NCBI RefSeq assembly: GCF_015291625.1
Contig: NZ_CP030047.1
Location: 3,658,001-3,722,000, forward strand
DNA length: 64,000 nucleotides
Direction of reading: 5' to 3'
Source: Bradyrhizobium sp. CCBAU 53421
GTDB lineage: Bacteria > Pseudomonadota > Alphaproteobacteria > Rhizobiales > Xanthobacteraceae
Numbering within the stretch: position 1 is the stretch's first letter; each line of letters starts with the position of its first letter. Below are positions 27,690-35,998 of the stretch, piece by piece. A program made the translations under genes and the position numbers. The notes under the pieces were generated by a model. It saw only the letters and a list, made by a program, of their open reading frames with translations. It was not told the DNA's origin and ran no database searches.

Positions 27690-29240
27690 ATGGCGCTTCG
27701 CTTTGAAGATCTCCCCTCTGACCCTGCGGCTCTCGCCGAGATGGTGCTGGCTTTCGAAGGCGAGAACGACGATCTGCGCGCAGAGATCGCGACGTTGAAG
27801 AGCCTGATCTTCGGCGCGCGGTCGGAGCGCTCGGCAATCGTCTGCGCTGAACAGATCGCGCTCGATCTGGAACGGACCGCGGGCGCGCAGCCTCCGGCCA
27901 ATGACGACAAACCGGACGCGCCGAGACCGAAGCGGCGCAAAGCGAGGCGCAACATCGGCGCGCTGCCGGCGCATCTGCCCCGGGTCGAGCGGGTGATCGA
28001 GCCGGCGTCCACGCTGTGCCCGTGCTGCACGGGTCAGATGCATCGGATCGGCGAGGAGAGCAGCGAAGCGCTCGATCGGGTTCCCGCGTGGCTGCGTGTG
28101 CTCCGCACGATCCGTCCAAAATACGCCTGCCGCTCCTGTGAGGGCCCGATTGTCCAGGCCCCGGCACCGGCGCGGCTCGTCGAGGGCGGCATGGCGACGA
28201 CGGCGCTGATCGCGCATATCGCCGCGGCTAAATATGCCTGGCAATCGACGCTCTACCGCCAGAGGCAGATCCTGGCGGGCCAGGGTGTCGTCGTCGACCG
28301 TCAGACGCTGGCGCGCTGGATGGGGAGCGCGGCGTGGCTGGTCAGGGGCCTCTACGATCTGCAACTGAAGACCATGCATGGCTTCGAGCGGCTGTTTTGC
28401 GACGAGACGCCAATGCCAGTTCTCGATCCGGGACGCGGCCGCACGAGGATCTGCCAGTTCTGGGCGCACGCGACGGACGATCGGGCGTGGAAGGGGCCGG
28501 CGCCGCCGGCGGTCGCCTACGTGTTCGCAGGCGGTCGCGGCAAGAAGGAGATCGTGGCGCGGTTGGCCGGCTTCGAAGGCGTGCTGCAAGTCGACGGCTA
28601 TGCCGCCTACGCCTCGCTGGCCGGCGATGCAAAGATGTCGGGCCAGATCCAGCTGGCGTATTGTCTCGTTCACGCGCGCCGCAACTTCGTGAGGGTGCAC
28701 AAGACGACGAACTCACCCTTCGCCGCGGAGGTTATCGAGCGCGTTGCGGCCGTCTACGCGATCGAAGAGAGGATCCGCGGTCTCGACGCCGGGGAACGCC
28801 GCGCAACGCGACAGGCCGAGACGAAGCCGCTGATGGAGGCGTTGAGGGCCCGTCTGATCGCGGTGAAGGACGGGATCTCCCGCCGCTCGACGCTCATCAA
28901 GGCGATCGACTACATGCTCGAACGCTGGCAGGGCGTGACGGCATTCCTGGATGACGGGCGGCTCGAGCCGGACACCAACACGGTCGAGCGATCAATCAGG
29001 CCAATTGCGATCGGAAAAAAGAACTCGTTGTTCAGTGGTGACGAAGGCGGAGGCGAGACCTGGGCGATACTCGCTTCGCTTCTTAACACGGCGAAATTGA
29101 ATGGCCTCGACCCCGAGGCGTATCTCGTCGACGTTCTCGATCGCATGGTGAGCGGCGCCACGAAGACCAACCAGCTTCACGAACTTCTGGCCTGGAACTG
29201 GAAGGCCGCACGCGAAGCCGAAAAGCGAGCCGCGGCATGA
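27690..29240 (+). CDS. tnpC: IS66 DDE transposase TnpC
   Basis: The 516-residue catalytic transposase. It has an N-terminal leucine-rich coiled coil with LKSLIFGARSER, a zinc-finger (CPCC...C-x-x-C, near residues 110-153), then the DDE core: first Asp in FCDETPMPVL, second in LQVDGYAAYASL and Glu in NTVERSIRPIAIGKKNSL. The C-terminal helical domain matches other IS66 transposases. All catalytic residues are present and the frame is intact, so it should be functional. The stop overlaps the following passenger gene by 4 bp. Confidence 0.95.
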   Translation: MALRFEDLPSDPAALAEMVLAFEGENDDLRAEIATLKSLIFGARSERSAIVCAEQIALDLERTAGAQPPANDDKPDAPRPKRRKARRNIGALPAHLPRVERVIEPASTLCPCCTGQMHRIGEESSEALDRVPAWLRVLRTIRPKYACRSCEGPIVQAPAPARLVEGGMATTALIAHIAAAKYAWQSTLYRQRQILAGQGVVVDRQTLARWMGSAAWLVRGLYDLQLKTMHGFERLFCDETPMPVLDPGRGRTRICQFWAHATDDRAWKGPAPPAVAYVFAGGRGKKEIVARLAGFEGVLQVDGYAAYASLAGDAKMSGQIQLAYCLVHARRNFVRVHKTTNSPFAAEVIERVAAVYAIEERIRGLDAGERRATRQAETKPLMEALRARLIAVKDGISRRSTLIKAIDYMLERWQGVTAFLDDGRLEPDTNTVERSIRPIAIGKKNSLFSGDEGGGETWAILASLLNTAKLNGLDPEAYLVDVLDRMVSGATKTNQLHELLAWNWKAAREAEKRAAA

Positions 29241-29887
29241 CGAAGCCGAAGCAACGGCGGGGAACGCGAAAAGCACACAAGACGACGATGGCGGACTATG
29301 CCATGTCGTTCGAACGGCTCGGGCGATGGATCAGCGAGCGCGCCAGGTCGGCGACGCTTCGGCATCCGCGGGCGACGTCGCTCTCCATGCTCGACGGCGC
29401 GGTGGCCGCGGTCGTCGCCGGGCCGGTCTCGATGGCGTCCGAGGAATGGGTGTGTCCGCTCCTCGGCGTAGATCCCGACGCCTTCAATCACGACACCGAG
29501 GAGTTCTCGGCGATCGCCGCCACGCTGATGCGCCACAACGCAATCGGCGAGACGCTGTCGACGAGACCGGAGAGCTTCGAGCCGCTGTTCGTGCGATCAC
29601 CGGACGGCGAAGTCGACCCGCAGCCCTGGTGCATGGGCTTCTACGCCGTTATGAAGCTTCGGCTTCTCGTCTGGTCGCGGCTTCTCTCCCCGAACGGAAC
29701 CGAACACCTTATGCTGCGGCCAATCTTGGTCCATTGCATCGACGACGCCGGGCGGCCCTTGCTACCTCCGGCCCGGCACACGCTGGGAACGCAGCCCATG
29801 GTCCAAAACGCCTGGCGCGACATTCCAGCAACCGTCGAGGCCTTGCGCCAGTTCTGGATGCCTATACGCTTCAAGCGCGGTGCGTAG
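29237..29887 (+). CDS. UPF0149/YecA-like passenger protein in IS66 element
   Basis: A 216-residue protein with the UPF0149 (YecA/YgfB-like) pattern: LDGAVAAVVAGPVSMASEEW near residue 50, followed by helices with HDTEEFSAIAATLMRHN. It lacks the C-terminal SEC-C zinc motif. The role of this family is unknown. The start overlaps the tnpC stop (ATGA), and the gene lies within the inverted repeats, so it travels with the element and is probably translated with the transposase. A regulatory or target-choice role is possible. Confidence 0.75.
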   Translation: MTKPKQRRGTRKAHKTTMADYAMSFERLGRWISERARSATLRHPRATSLSMLDGAVAAVVAGPVSMASEEWVCPLLGVDPDAFNHDTEEFSAIAATLMRHNAIGETLSTRPESFEPLFVRSPDGEVDPQPWCMGFYAVMKLRLLVWSRLLSPNGTEHLMLRPILVHCIDDAGRPLLPPARHTLGTQPMVQNAWRDIPATVEALRQFWMPIRFKRGA

Positions 29888-29927
29888 GCCGTTCGCACCA
29901 AGTCCGTGGCCCTCTCGTACCGTTTAC

Positions 29928-29935
29928 GATTGAAC
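29928..29935. repeat. Right 8-bp target-site duplication of IS66 element
   Basis: GATTGAAC immediately after the right end, identical to 26767-26774. Confidence 0.92.
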
Positions 29936-30046
29936 TATCGAGGTGTTCTGACCGGTGGGGATTCTTCGTAGAGAATCATCTTCACGCGCCTGCCTTCGTG
30001 CCCGTGGCATGGTATAGTCTCATCCTTTGCAGGACACGGTATTGCC

Positions 30047-31126
30047 TTGAAAAAAATCATTGGCGGCATAGCTTACGACACCGACACGGCGGAGTGTCTG
30101 ACCAGGTCAGATCACCAGCACGAAATGTCACAGGCTTGGTGGTCGCTCTATCGGACGCGTCAGGGGGCGTTCTTTGAGGTCGCTGCCGATCATGACGGCG
30201 TGGTAGACACGTACCGGCCGGTCTCGAAGGAAGAGGCGCGCCGGTATCTGGAGCGCCACGCTAATCATTTGGTGGAACGCTACTTTGGGCCTGTGCCCGA
30301 GGCCGGGCCGAAGCGATTTTCGCGCCGTACAGTGTTCGCTGCCGTTCAAGTTCTGAATCGGCTCACGCACGCCGAATTCACCCGTTTCCTCTTCGAATTA
30401 GGACCCGACTGGCCGAAGATGATCTCGCCGGAGCCACTAAGTCTTGCTAAGCGGCTCAACGAGCTTATGGGCGTATACGATCAGAATCCGGATCGCTTGG
30501 TTGAAGACGGGGAGAGCCTGGACGACGTTCTGGTCGAAAAGGCAGTGTCGTTGTTGCCCGCGGAGCGCCGACGATTATGGTCGGGTGAAGAAGAAGAACT
30601 ACGCGAGGATCACCGCGATTTTCTGCACCGACTTGAGATCGATGGCTTCGTTGTAGCCGACGGGAAATTACGTACGGCGCTTCCGCGCTCCATCGCACTG
30701 CCCGAGGCCCAAGACGAACTTTCCGCGCTACTTCTGAAGCACCGCTTTACGGTTGCGCAAGGCCACCTCGATCAAGCCTTCAGTGCCCACACAAGCGGAA
30801 ATTGGGCCGCAGCGAATGCGCAGATACGGAGCTTCCTCGACGGACTTCTGGACGAAATAGCCGAACGGCTAGATCCCTCTGCCGCTGCCTTGGGCTCGGG
30901 AAATCAGCGCCGGGCCCGACTTGCGGCCCTCGGATTCCTGAGCCGTGACCTGAACGAATGGAGCGACAATGGCCAAGGTTACCTCAACGGCCTCATAAAA
31001 CGCTTGCATCCGCACGGCTCGCACCCCGGCCTTTCCGACGCCGATGACTGTACATTCCGGCTGCATACCGTACTTCTCGCAGCGCGCCTGTTTCTTGTCC
31101 GATTTGACAAATGGGACTCTGCTTGA
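30047..31126 (+). CDS. Unknown protein (359 aa) with possible HEPN-like C-terminus
   Basis: The N-terminal 85 residues (KIIGGIAYDTDTAE, WSLYRTRQGAFFEV, then EEARRYLERHANHLV and FGPVPEA) resemble small free-standing proteins seen in rhizobial and plasmid accessory DNA. The middle is charged. The C-terminal 110 residues are helical and end GYLNGLIKRLHPHGSHPGLSD followed by TFRLHTVLLAARLFL, a pattern I have seen in abortive-infection or HEPN-type domains, though I cannot confirm the R-x4-6-H ribonuclease motif. The TTG start at 30047 has AGGACA upstream. The next small gene overlaps its stop by 4 bp. A defence or toxin role is inference only. Confidence 0.6.
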   Translation: MKKIIGGIAYDTDTAECLTRSDHQHEMSQAWWSLYRTRQGAFFEVAADHDGVVDTYRPVSKEEARRYLERHANHLVERYFGPVPEAGPKRFSRRTVFAAVQVLNRLTHAEFTRFLFELGPDWPKMISPEPLSLAKRLNELMGVYDQNPDRLVEDGESLDDVLVEKAVSLLPAERRRLWSGEEEELREDHRDFLHRLEIDGFVVADGKLRTALPRSIALPEAQDELSALLLKHRFTVAQGHLDQAFSAHTSGNWAAANAQIRSFLDGLLDEIAERLDPSAAALGSGNQRRARLAALGFLSRDLNEWSDNGQGYLNGLIKRLHPHGSHPGLSDADDCTFRLHTVLLAARLFLVRFDKWDSA

Positions 31127-31281
31127 GCGCGGAGAAAGAGGCAACAACGGGCGAGCTCCGTGAAGACGAGCATTTCGTCAGGACCTCGATTGCCCACAGC
31201 CTTTCTGCAACGTGGCGGCCCGGCGAGAACCCTCCCGATGCCTATCTCACGCTCGATACGGTACTATCGCTGTGGAAATAA
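31123..31281 (+). CDS. Small coupled protein (52 aa), unknown
   Basis: A TTG at 31123 overlaps the TGA of the preceding gene (TTGA). The frame gives an acidic-start peptide (MSAEKEATTGELREDEHF) with a VRTSIAHSLSATWRPGE centre and an LTLDTVLSLW end. It is too short for most gene finders. Coupling to the larger gene suggests a partner or antitoxin-like subunit, but no family is recognised. Confidence 0.5.
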   Translation: MSAEKEATTGELREDEHFVRTSIAHSLSATWRPGENPPDAYLTLDTVLSLWK

Positions 31282-31665
31282 CGACCTGACCCAGCATGTC
31301 ACCGATGACAGGGGCTCGCGGCGTACTGCATCATGTGGTTTTGAGGAGCTTTAGGAGGCGATGCTGTCACTAGCGGTGGATCATAGCCCCTTCAGCTCGG
31401 CTCAGCGATGTGCAAAGAGAGCAGATGGCGCACGCACCATTGGCCGATCCGCCGCCATCCTGGTCCGCGCGGACGCGCCCAGCAGTTCTCCGGCTTGACC
31501 GTTTGCCTCGCTTGGTGGAATTTGCACACGGCGCCCCCGGGGGAGGGTTTGTCGCGTTCGCCCGCGACGCAACCAGTCCGATCTTGGCCACACCAGGAGC
31601 GGGCATTTTCATGGGTAGCGAGCGCTTCGCGCTGATGGAACTAGGTCAGGCACGGAGTGACGCGG
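31282..31665. other. Intergenic, no gene recognised
   Basis: A plus-strand frame at 31410-31715 is Pro/Ala-rich and lacks coding character; it overlaps the better-supported small gene that follows. Nothing else seen. Confidence 0.4.
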
Positions 31666-31851
31666 ATGGCCTTCAGCAAATACGAGTTCAGGGTCGCGCT
31701 GTGGCGCCTGATTGAGGAGTATCTGGCCAACGCCGAGACGGCCGAAACCTACGTCGAGCTGGACGAGGAGCTGGAAGTCGCGGCAACCCGGCTGCATCGA
31801 AGATCTGAAAAAATCCCAGACGAAGACTTCGACAACCTCGATCTCTCGTGA
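31666..31851 (+). CDS. Small acidic helical protein (61 aa)
   Basis: ATG 31666 has GGAGTGACGCGG directly upstream. The product is mostly helical and acidic (FRVALWRLIEEYLANAETAE, then YVELDEELEVAATRLH and an acidic end). I recognise no family. Good ribosome site and consistent composition support it as a real gene; role unknown. Confidence 0.5.
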   Translation: MAFSKYEFRVALWRLIEEYLANAETAETYVELDEELEVAATRLHRRSEKIPDEDFDNLDLS

Positions 31852-31958
31852 GCGGCCGGCGGGCGAGGGTAGCGATGGCTTCGCACTGATCTGAGAGCTG
31901 ACCCGGCCGGCGGCGCCTCAGATTGATCACGGCCGGCGAGAGCTTCGCGCTATCCTAA

Positions 31959-32555
31959 TCATAGGGCGGCCGGGGCGGTGCCGAGGGCGCGCTGACTTTC
32001 GATACGAGCGGTCCGGCGCTTGATCTCTTCCGCGATGGCGCGGATTTGTGTCAATTCGCTTTGGCTGTAGCCGCGCCGCCAAAGGTTCATCAGCTTGTCG
32101 ACGTCGGGCGTCCCAAGGATCGGAGGGGCGTGTATTGCCTGCAGATAGACCGCGAGCAGATCGCCGTCAGCCAGTTCCGGCGCCGTGGTCTTGATAACCT
32201 TCGTGTGCTCTGGTGCGAAGATATCGACCTGGCCATCAGCATCCATCTTTGGACGGCGCGCGTTGAACAGGCTGATCCACAAGCTGTCGTCGAAACACTG
32301 CCGCGATCGCCGGTGAAATTCACCGCCATCTGTTGCAACGGTCCGTCATGCAGGTGTTCGTATGCGAAGGTTCCCAATTCCAGCAGCTTGCACATCTCCG
32401 CATCCTCGCGGGCGCGTCTCGCTTCAGACTCCCGGGTCTCCTCCGCTTCTTTGGCCGCGGCGATCGCGCGAACCTTGGCGCGGTCCCGCGACCTGATCAA
32501 CGCGACTGCCATTATCGCCGCAACGATCCAAAAGAAACCTTCCGAGGCCGGTCAT
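31959..32555 (-). pseudogene. Membrane-anchored protein gene with one or two frameshifts
   Basis: Two minus-strand frames join into one sensible protein. The upstream frame (ATG 32512) encodes an anchor end and a charged coiled coil (AAAKEAEETRESEARRARED), then LHDGPLQQMAVNFTGDRGSV. The second resumes in another frame with FDDSLWISLFNARRPKMD and runs to the stop at 31959. Adding one T to the run at 32293-32295 would restore the frame. A second break is likely near 32535, because ATG 32555 (MTGLGRF) leads into the membrane helix FFWIVAAIMAVALI only after dropping a base. Either the gene is dead or the assembly has errors here. Confidence 0.6.
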
Positions 32556-32575
32556 GTCGCTTCTCAAGCCCCTAA

Positions 32576-32773
32576 TCAACCTAGCGAGCGCTTCGCGCTC
32601 GGGTACCTCAATCCCATCAGCATCGCTATGCGCCGGCAGATACGGTCTCTGGCATTCGGTGGGATTTCACCCCATGTGAGGACGGTCGCCGACCAGGCAG
32701 CGTCGACGAACTCCGCCCGCCGGTGCGCCGGTACTTGATCGGCCAGGTCGTCAATTTCTGTGCGAGCCACCAT
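32576..32773 (-). CDS. Small unknown protein (65 aa)
   Basis: The protein begins MVARTEIDDLADQVPAHRR and is helical, with a basic end (CRRIAMLMGLRYPSAKRS). Start ATG 32773 lies after GAGGGAGGA, a strong ribosome site, and 17 bp after the stop of the secreted protein gene; the frameshifted membrane gene follows 21 bp later. The three probably form one minus-strand operon. Family not recognised. Confidence 0.55.
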   Translation of the reverse strand: MVARTEIDDLADQVPAHRRAEFVDAAWSATVLTWGEIPPNARDRICRRIAMLMGLRYPSAKRSLG

Positions 32774-32789
32774 TCCTCCCTCAGCGAGT

Positions 32790-33212
32790 TCAATCTTCCA
32801 GGTACGGCTTCGCGAGCTTGTACCATTCCTCTTGGCTCTTGCAGCGGGTCTCACCAACGACACAGTCGATGAACGACATGTCGCTAGTGTCCCAATAGCT
32901 GGCATACTCCTTGTTTTCGTTGAGGTCGTACAACCTCAACAGGTTCGATACCTTACCCGTCTTGGTGAAGAGGGAGATTTCGAGAAAGAAGCACTTGTTG
33001 AGCTTTTCGCTGTAGTGGTTCCGATAGTTGGACGTCTGGCGCTCGCCGTCCTCTGTCATGTGGGACGGCGACGAATACTCCTTCGCAAAGACCTCAGCGG
33101 CTCGCTTCCCACAGCGCTCCTGCAGCATGTAGCGCTCGGCATTGCTCTGCCCGTGCGCCAAGGTCGAGACTCCGCAAAACATCCCCACTAGAAAGACGAG
33201 ATTCATCCGCAT
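32790..33212 (-). CDS. Small exported protein (140 aa), unknown
   Basis: It has a clear signal peptide (MRMNLVFLVGMFCGVSTLAHG, cleavage near residue 21) and a mature part with four cysteines (LQERCGKRAAEVF, KCFFLEISLF, SFIDCVVGETRC), so it is probably periplasmic and disulfide-bonded. The ATG at 33212 follows AAGGGTGCTGGG. It resembles the many small Cys-containing exported proteins of Bradyrhizobium and has no known function. First gene of the likely three-gene operon running left. Confidence 0.65.
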   Translation of the reverse strand: MRMNLVFLVGMFCGVSTLAHGQSNAERYMLQERCGKRAAEVFAKEYSSPSHMTEDGERQTSNYRNHYSEKLNKCFFLEISLFTKTGKVSNLLRLYDLNENKEYASYWDTSDMSFIDCVVGETRCKSQEEWYKLAKPYLED

Positions 33213-33351
33213 CCCAGCACCCTTGCAACCAATAGCAGCATACAGGCGGTGCCTCGAACCTGGCAATGTCCGGGACAACCAACAAGACTGGCTCTCGACG
33301 GTTCGCTACTGTAAGGTTATAGGCGTGTCTTTTACCGTTCGAGGGGCCGGC

Positions 33352-33966
33352 ATGAAATTTGTGGTTGGGTGCTTGGTCGCAATCATCATTGGCGGAGTAC
33401 TTTTGGTCTTTGGCACCGTATCGCCCTGCGGGATGCTTAGGGAAGTCCAGCGCAAGCAAGACTCAGTGGCAGCAGTCTTGCCGGACGCCGTCCTAGATCT
33501 GGCTCTAGCTGCGAAGTACGGCTCCCTTACTCCGGGCAAGTGCGTAGCACTGCTGCTCCAGCTATCGAGGACCGCCAAGAATTCGGTACCACAGCAGCCG
33601 ACCCAGCCGGTAGCAGTCACAAAGCCCGTCCAGCCGACCGATTTTCAGACTGCAATGCAAGCGGCAAGTACCGTCATGGCAGAGTGCCGCGATCGGCGCT
33701 TGCGCGGCGAGATCAAAACGCGATTGGATTCCGTCCAATGTTCAAACCCGAGGGTGACGCAAATATTCTCTGCCGCGCACTACCGATATATGGACCTAAT
33801 CGAAATGATGAATTCGAGGCGGGAGGCAATTGCGAAAAAGCAAGACCAGGGGCAAATGACGGAGGAGCAAGCTGCTACCGAAGCTCAAAGCCTAATGGCG
33901 CAGCTCGCAAATATCGAACGAACACGGGACCTACGAAGCAATTTGGCGGCGAGTGCTCCGCGCTGA
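33352..33966 (+). CDS. Membrane-anchored protein of unknown function (204 aa)
   Basis: An N-terminal helix (MKFVVGCLVAIIIGGVLLVF) anchors or exports the protein. The rest has a Pro/Gln-rich linker (QQPTQPVAVTKPVQPTD) and long charged helices (MNSRREAIAKKQDQGQMTEE). Start ATG 33352 follows GAGGGGCCGGC. Divergent from the secreted-protein operon, with 139 bp between them as a shared promoter region. No family recognised. Confidence 0.6.
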   Translation: MKFVVGCLVAIIIGGVLLVFGTVSPCGMLREVQRKQDSVAAVLPDAVLDLALAAKYGSLTPGKCVALLLQLSRTAKNSVPQQPTQPVAVTKPVQPTDFQTAMQAASTVMAECRDRRLRGEIKTRLDSVQCSNPRVTQIFSAAHYRYMDLIEMMNSRREAIAKKQDQGQMTEEQAATEAQSLMAQLANIERTRDLRSNLAASAPR

Positions 33967-34149
33967 TATAAGCAACACTTCGGAGACCGCGGATGACCTA
34001 CGCTGCCAATCGCGGAATTGACCGTTCGGCCAATCGCAAGAAGCGGGTGTTGGGGGCCACGGCAACCACCCCTCGCGCAACTCCGATCCCCGGAACTGAC
34101 GTTCCATTTCGCCGGGATCGGGTATTGCGTGCCCCCGCAACCAAAAACT

Positions 34150-34653
34150 TCAGCCGAAGCTCCACGAGGCCCAGTCCAGGATCTTGCCTGCCGTGACCCA
34201 TGGGTCGCTCCGCAATTCGGCCATCGTGAAACGAAGGACTTGGACGTCTCTCGGACCGCGGCCGCGGCCGCCAAAAATGCCGGTAACGATTTCGGGGGCG
34301 CCGGGATAAATTTCGACGGACGCACGGCGCCAGCCGACTTTACCTAGTAGCCGTCCGCTATGGTCATAGGCCCAAACGGCGAGGTTGACATGGTCATCTG
34401 CGGTGATTGGCTTGGTCAAGTAGAGCGAAGTGCTTTCGGAGATGTCATCCGGGGGACGCTGATCAGGTCCGATCACCACAACACGGTCGTGTTCTCGTAA
34501 GCCGAACTTCACGACTAGCGTGAGCCCAACCAGCAGTAGTTTGGCCGCTCCATCTTCCTCCGCGGTCTCGAAGATGTCTACGATTGTCTCCGCCGCCTGC
34601 GCCAAAGCAGTGGCCGCGAGGCGCTCAAGTGCGTCGTTTTCATCCTTTGCCAT
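34150..34653 (-). CDS. Unknown protein (167 aa)
   Basis: From MAKDENDALERLAATALAQ the protein has a helical start, a hydrophobic stretch (AAKLLLVGLTLVVKFGL) and beta-rich remainder (HVNLAVWAYDHSGRLLGK). A longer frame to 34758 adds 35 residues that look non-native. The ribosome site at 34653 is poor, so the start is uncertain. No recognised domain. Confidence 0.45.
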   Translation of the reverse strand: MAKDENDALERLAATALAQAAETIVDIFETAEEDGAAKLLLVGLTLVVKFGLREHDRVVVIGPDQRPPDDISESTSLYLTKPITADDHVNLAVWAYDHSGRLLGKVGWRRASVEIYPGAPEIVTGIFGGRGRGPRDVQVLRFTMAELRSDPWVTAGKILDWASWSFG

Positions 34654-34807
34654 CTGAGAACCATACCGTCGCTGGCGAAAGAATAAAACACTGGGGTCTG
34701 TGGGGAATTGGAAAACCCAGACGGCTGTAACCCGTCGCCTATGCAGGTTAGAATCCATGCCAGACCGACCAAATTCGCGGGCAGAAGATTACGGTAGTCG
34801 GGAGAGT

Positions 34808-34827
34808 GCCGCTGAGCTATCCCGGGC
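34808..34827 (-). other. tRNA 5'-half-like fragment
   Basis: Read on the minus strand this is GCCCGGGATAGCTCAGCGGC, which matches the acceptor 5' strand plus the D-arm start (TAGCTCAGCGG) of many bacterial tRNAs. The rest of the D-arm, the anticodon stem and a pairing 3' acceptor strand are missing. Confidence 0.35.
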
Positions 34828-35519
34828 AAGTTGCGAGTTTGCACAATTTCGCATACCGAGATTGGCGCGGACGCCGGGAGTCGAGCCCGGGCTGCGAGAG
34901 TGCGGCGAGAAGATGATCCCGGCCGATCCCGTCCATGATGGCGCCAAGATGGGTAACATCGTCGTCGCCATCGGCGACGCCAACCTCCACCGCGTTGTTG
35001 GACGGAAGGCCCGCCATGCCGACGGCGGGTCGAGCGTGCTTGCCGTTCGCTTCGCCGAAGACCTCCACCATCAAATCGGAGAAGCCGTTGACGACCTTCG
35101 GTTGCTTACCAAAACCGTCGGCCGAGTTGACCATGCCGAAGACTTTGACCACGCGCTTCACCCGATCTAGGCTACCGAGCGCGGCGCGCACATTTGCCAG
35201 CATGATCAATCCGACCTGTCGCGCCGTGTCATGGCCCTCCTGTACCGTGAGATCTCTGCCAACCTTTCCCTTGTACTTCCGACCGGGGGCCGGAGTATTT
35301 CCTGAGAGGAACAAGAGGTTTCCCACGCGGACCGCGTCGACATAGTTGGCGACGGGAGGCGGCACGGCCGGCAGCGTGATGCCAACTCCTTTAGTCGCCC
35401 TCGGCGGAGGGCAATCCCTGCGCGAGAGCGGGGGCCAACAGGACAATCCACAACGTCAATCCAAGCGCGCATGCGCCTAGCAGCGAGGTTGGCCTCGTTG
35501 CGCTAATGACATCTGTCAT
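34817..35519 (-). pseudogene. Exported RidA/YjgF-family protein, frameshifted
   Basis: The RidA fold is clear: ITLPAVPPPVANYVDAV, VGNLLFLSGNTPA and the region around RVVKVFGMVNSADGF, ending at NNAVEV. The N-terminus lies in another frame: ATG 35519 after a GGAG site encodes a signal peptide (ALGLTLWIVLLAPALAQG) that stops soon after at GLPSAEGD. The family start RLKELGITLP can be rebuilt only by shifting frames twice near 35390-35400. After NNAVEV the frame runs on through the tRNA fragments, so the C-terminus is also abnormal. RidA proteins deaminate reactive enamines or imines; this copy is probably inactive or mis-assembled. Confidence 0.65.
34863..34890 (-). other. tRNA 3'-end fragment (T-arm, acceptor strand, CCA)
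   Basis: On the minus strand CCGGG-CTCGACT-CCCGG forms a perfect T-arm hairpin with a 7-base loop. It is followed by CGTCCGC (7-base acceptor strand), G and CCA, exactly the layout of a tRNA 3' end. The matching 5' GCGGACG is absent nearby. Such fragments are commonly left as attachment sites when an island integrates into a tRNA gene. Confidence 0.5.
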
Positions 35520-35998
35520 GGGCGTCTCCGTGAACACAGGTCGCGCGTCGATGACGACCATGAAGAAATAGGCGAGCCTTTCATGCAGAGATTAGTGGCA
35601 AATTGTAACATCTGCGCCGGCTCGCACCGTGCACAGTGAACGAACGATCTCCTCATCAGCTAGCGTGCTGTCTCGGTTACAGATTGGACCGTTTCGTACA
35701 GAAGCGCCCTGTCACTTGCCTTGGCTTTTTAGATGGCGAGCGCAGGACGTTCCCTAAGATTGGAATTCACCAGAAGCGGCGGAAACCACCCGCAGAATGA
35801 TTTTTAGGTTCCGAGCAGCAGCGCCGGCGATCGTACTGTCCAGCCTTTGATAGTCGTGGAAACTTGCTACTTATCGAGCGGTCGCGGTTGCTGAGCGGGT
35901 CCGTCCGTGAGACGAGTCCTCGCTTTGAAGTAATGCGGATGCGCCGAAAACGACGGTCAAACGAAGGCGCACCAAAGGCGGGGGCATTTCGTCCGTAA
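35520..35998. other. Intergenic, no gene recognised
   Basis: No coding frame or clear hairpin is seen. The right-hand part should contain the promoter of the AddB-like gene. Confidence 0.4.

Larger units (their letters stand above)
26775..29927 (+). mobile_element. Complete IS66-family insertion sequence (3,153 bp) with passenger gene
   Basis: Ends are set by the perfect GATTGAAC duplications on both sides. The terminal inverted repeats are imperfect: left GATAGCGGTACGACG, and the right end read inwards GTAAACGGTACGAGA, sharing the core CGGTACGA. Inside are tnpA, tnpB and tnpC in the usual order and a fourth gene coupled to tnpC. All four frames are intact, so the element is probably recent and may be active. 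Confidence 0.93.

Noticed and set aside
26732..28700. Very long minus-strand ORFs opposite the IS66 genes
   Set aside because: They are Arg/Pro/Ser-rich shadows of tnpA, tnpB and tnpC, which have clear family motifs and coupled starts.
32046..32738. 230-codon plus-strand ORF opposite the frameshifted membrane gene
   Set aside because: Cys/Arg/Ser-rich antisense noise; the minus strand gives coherent helices and a membrane anchor.
34808..34890. Circularly permuted tmRNA or permuted tRNA
   Set aside because: The order of 3' and 5' pieces suggested it, but the acceptor strands do not pair, the D-arm is of ordinary tRNA type and no tag ORF is visible.
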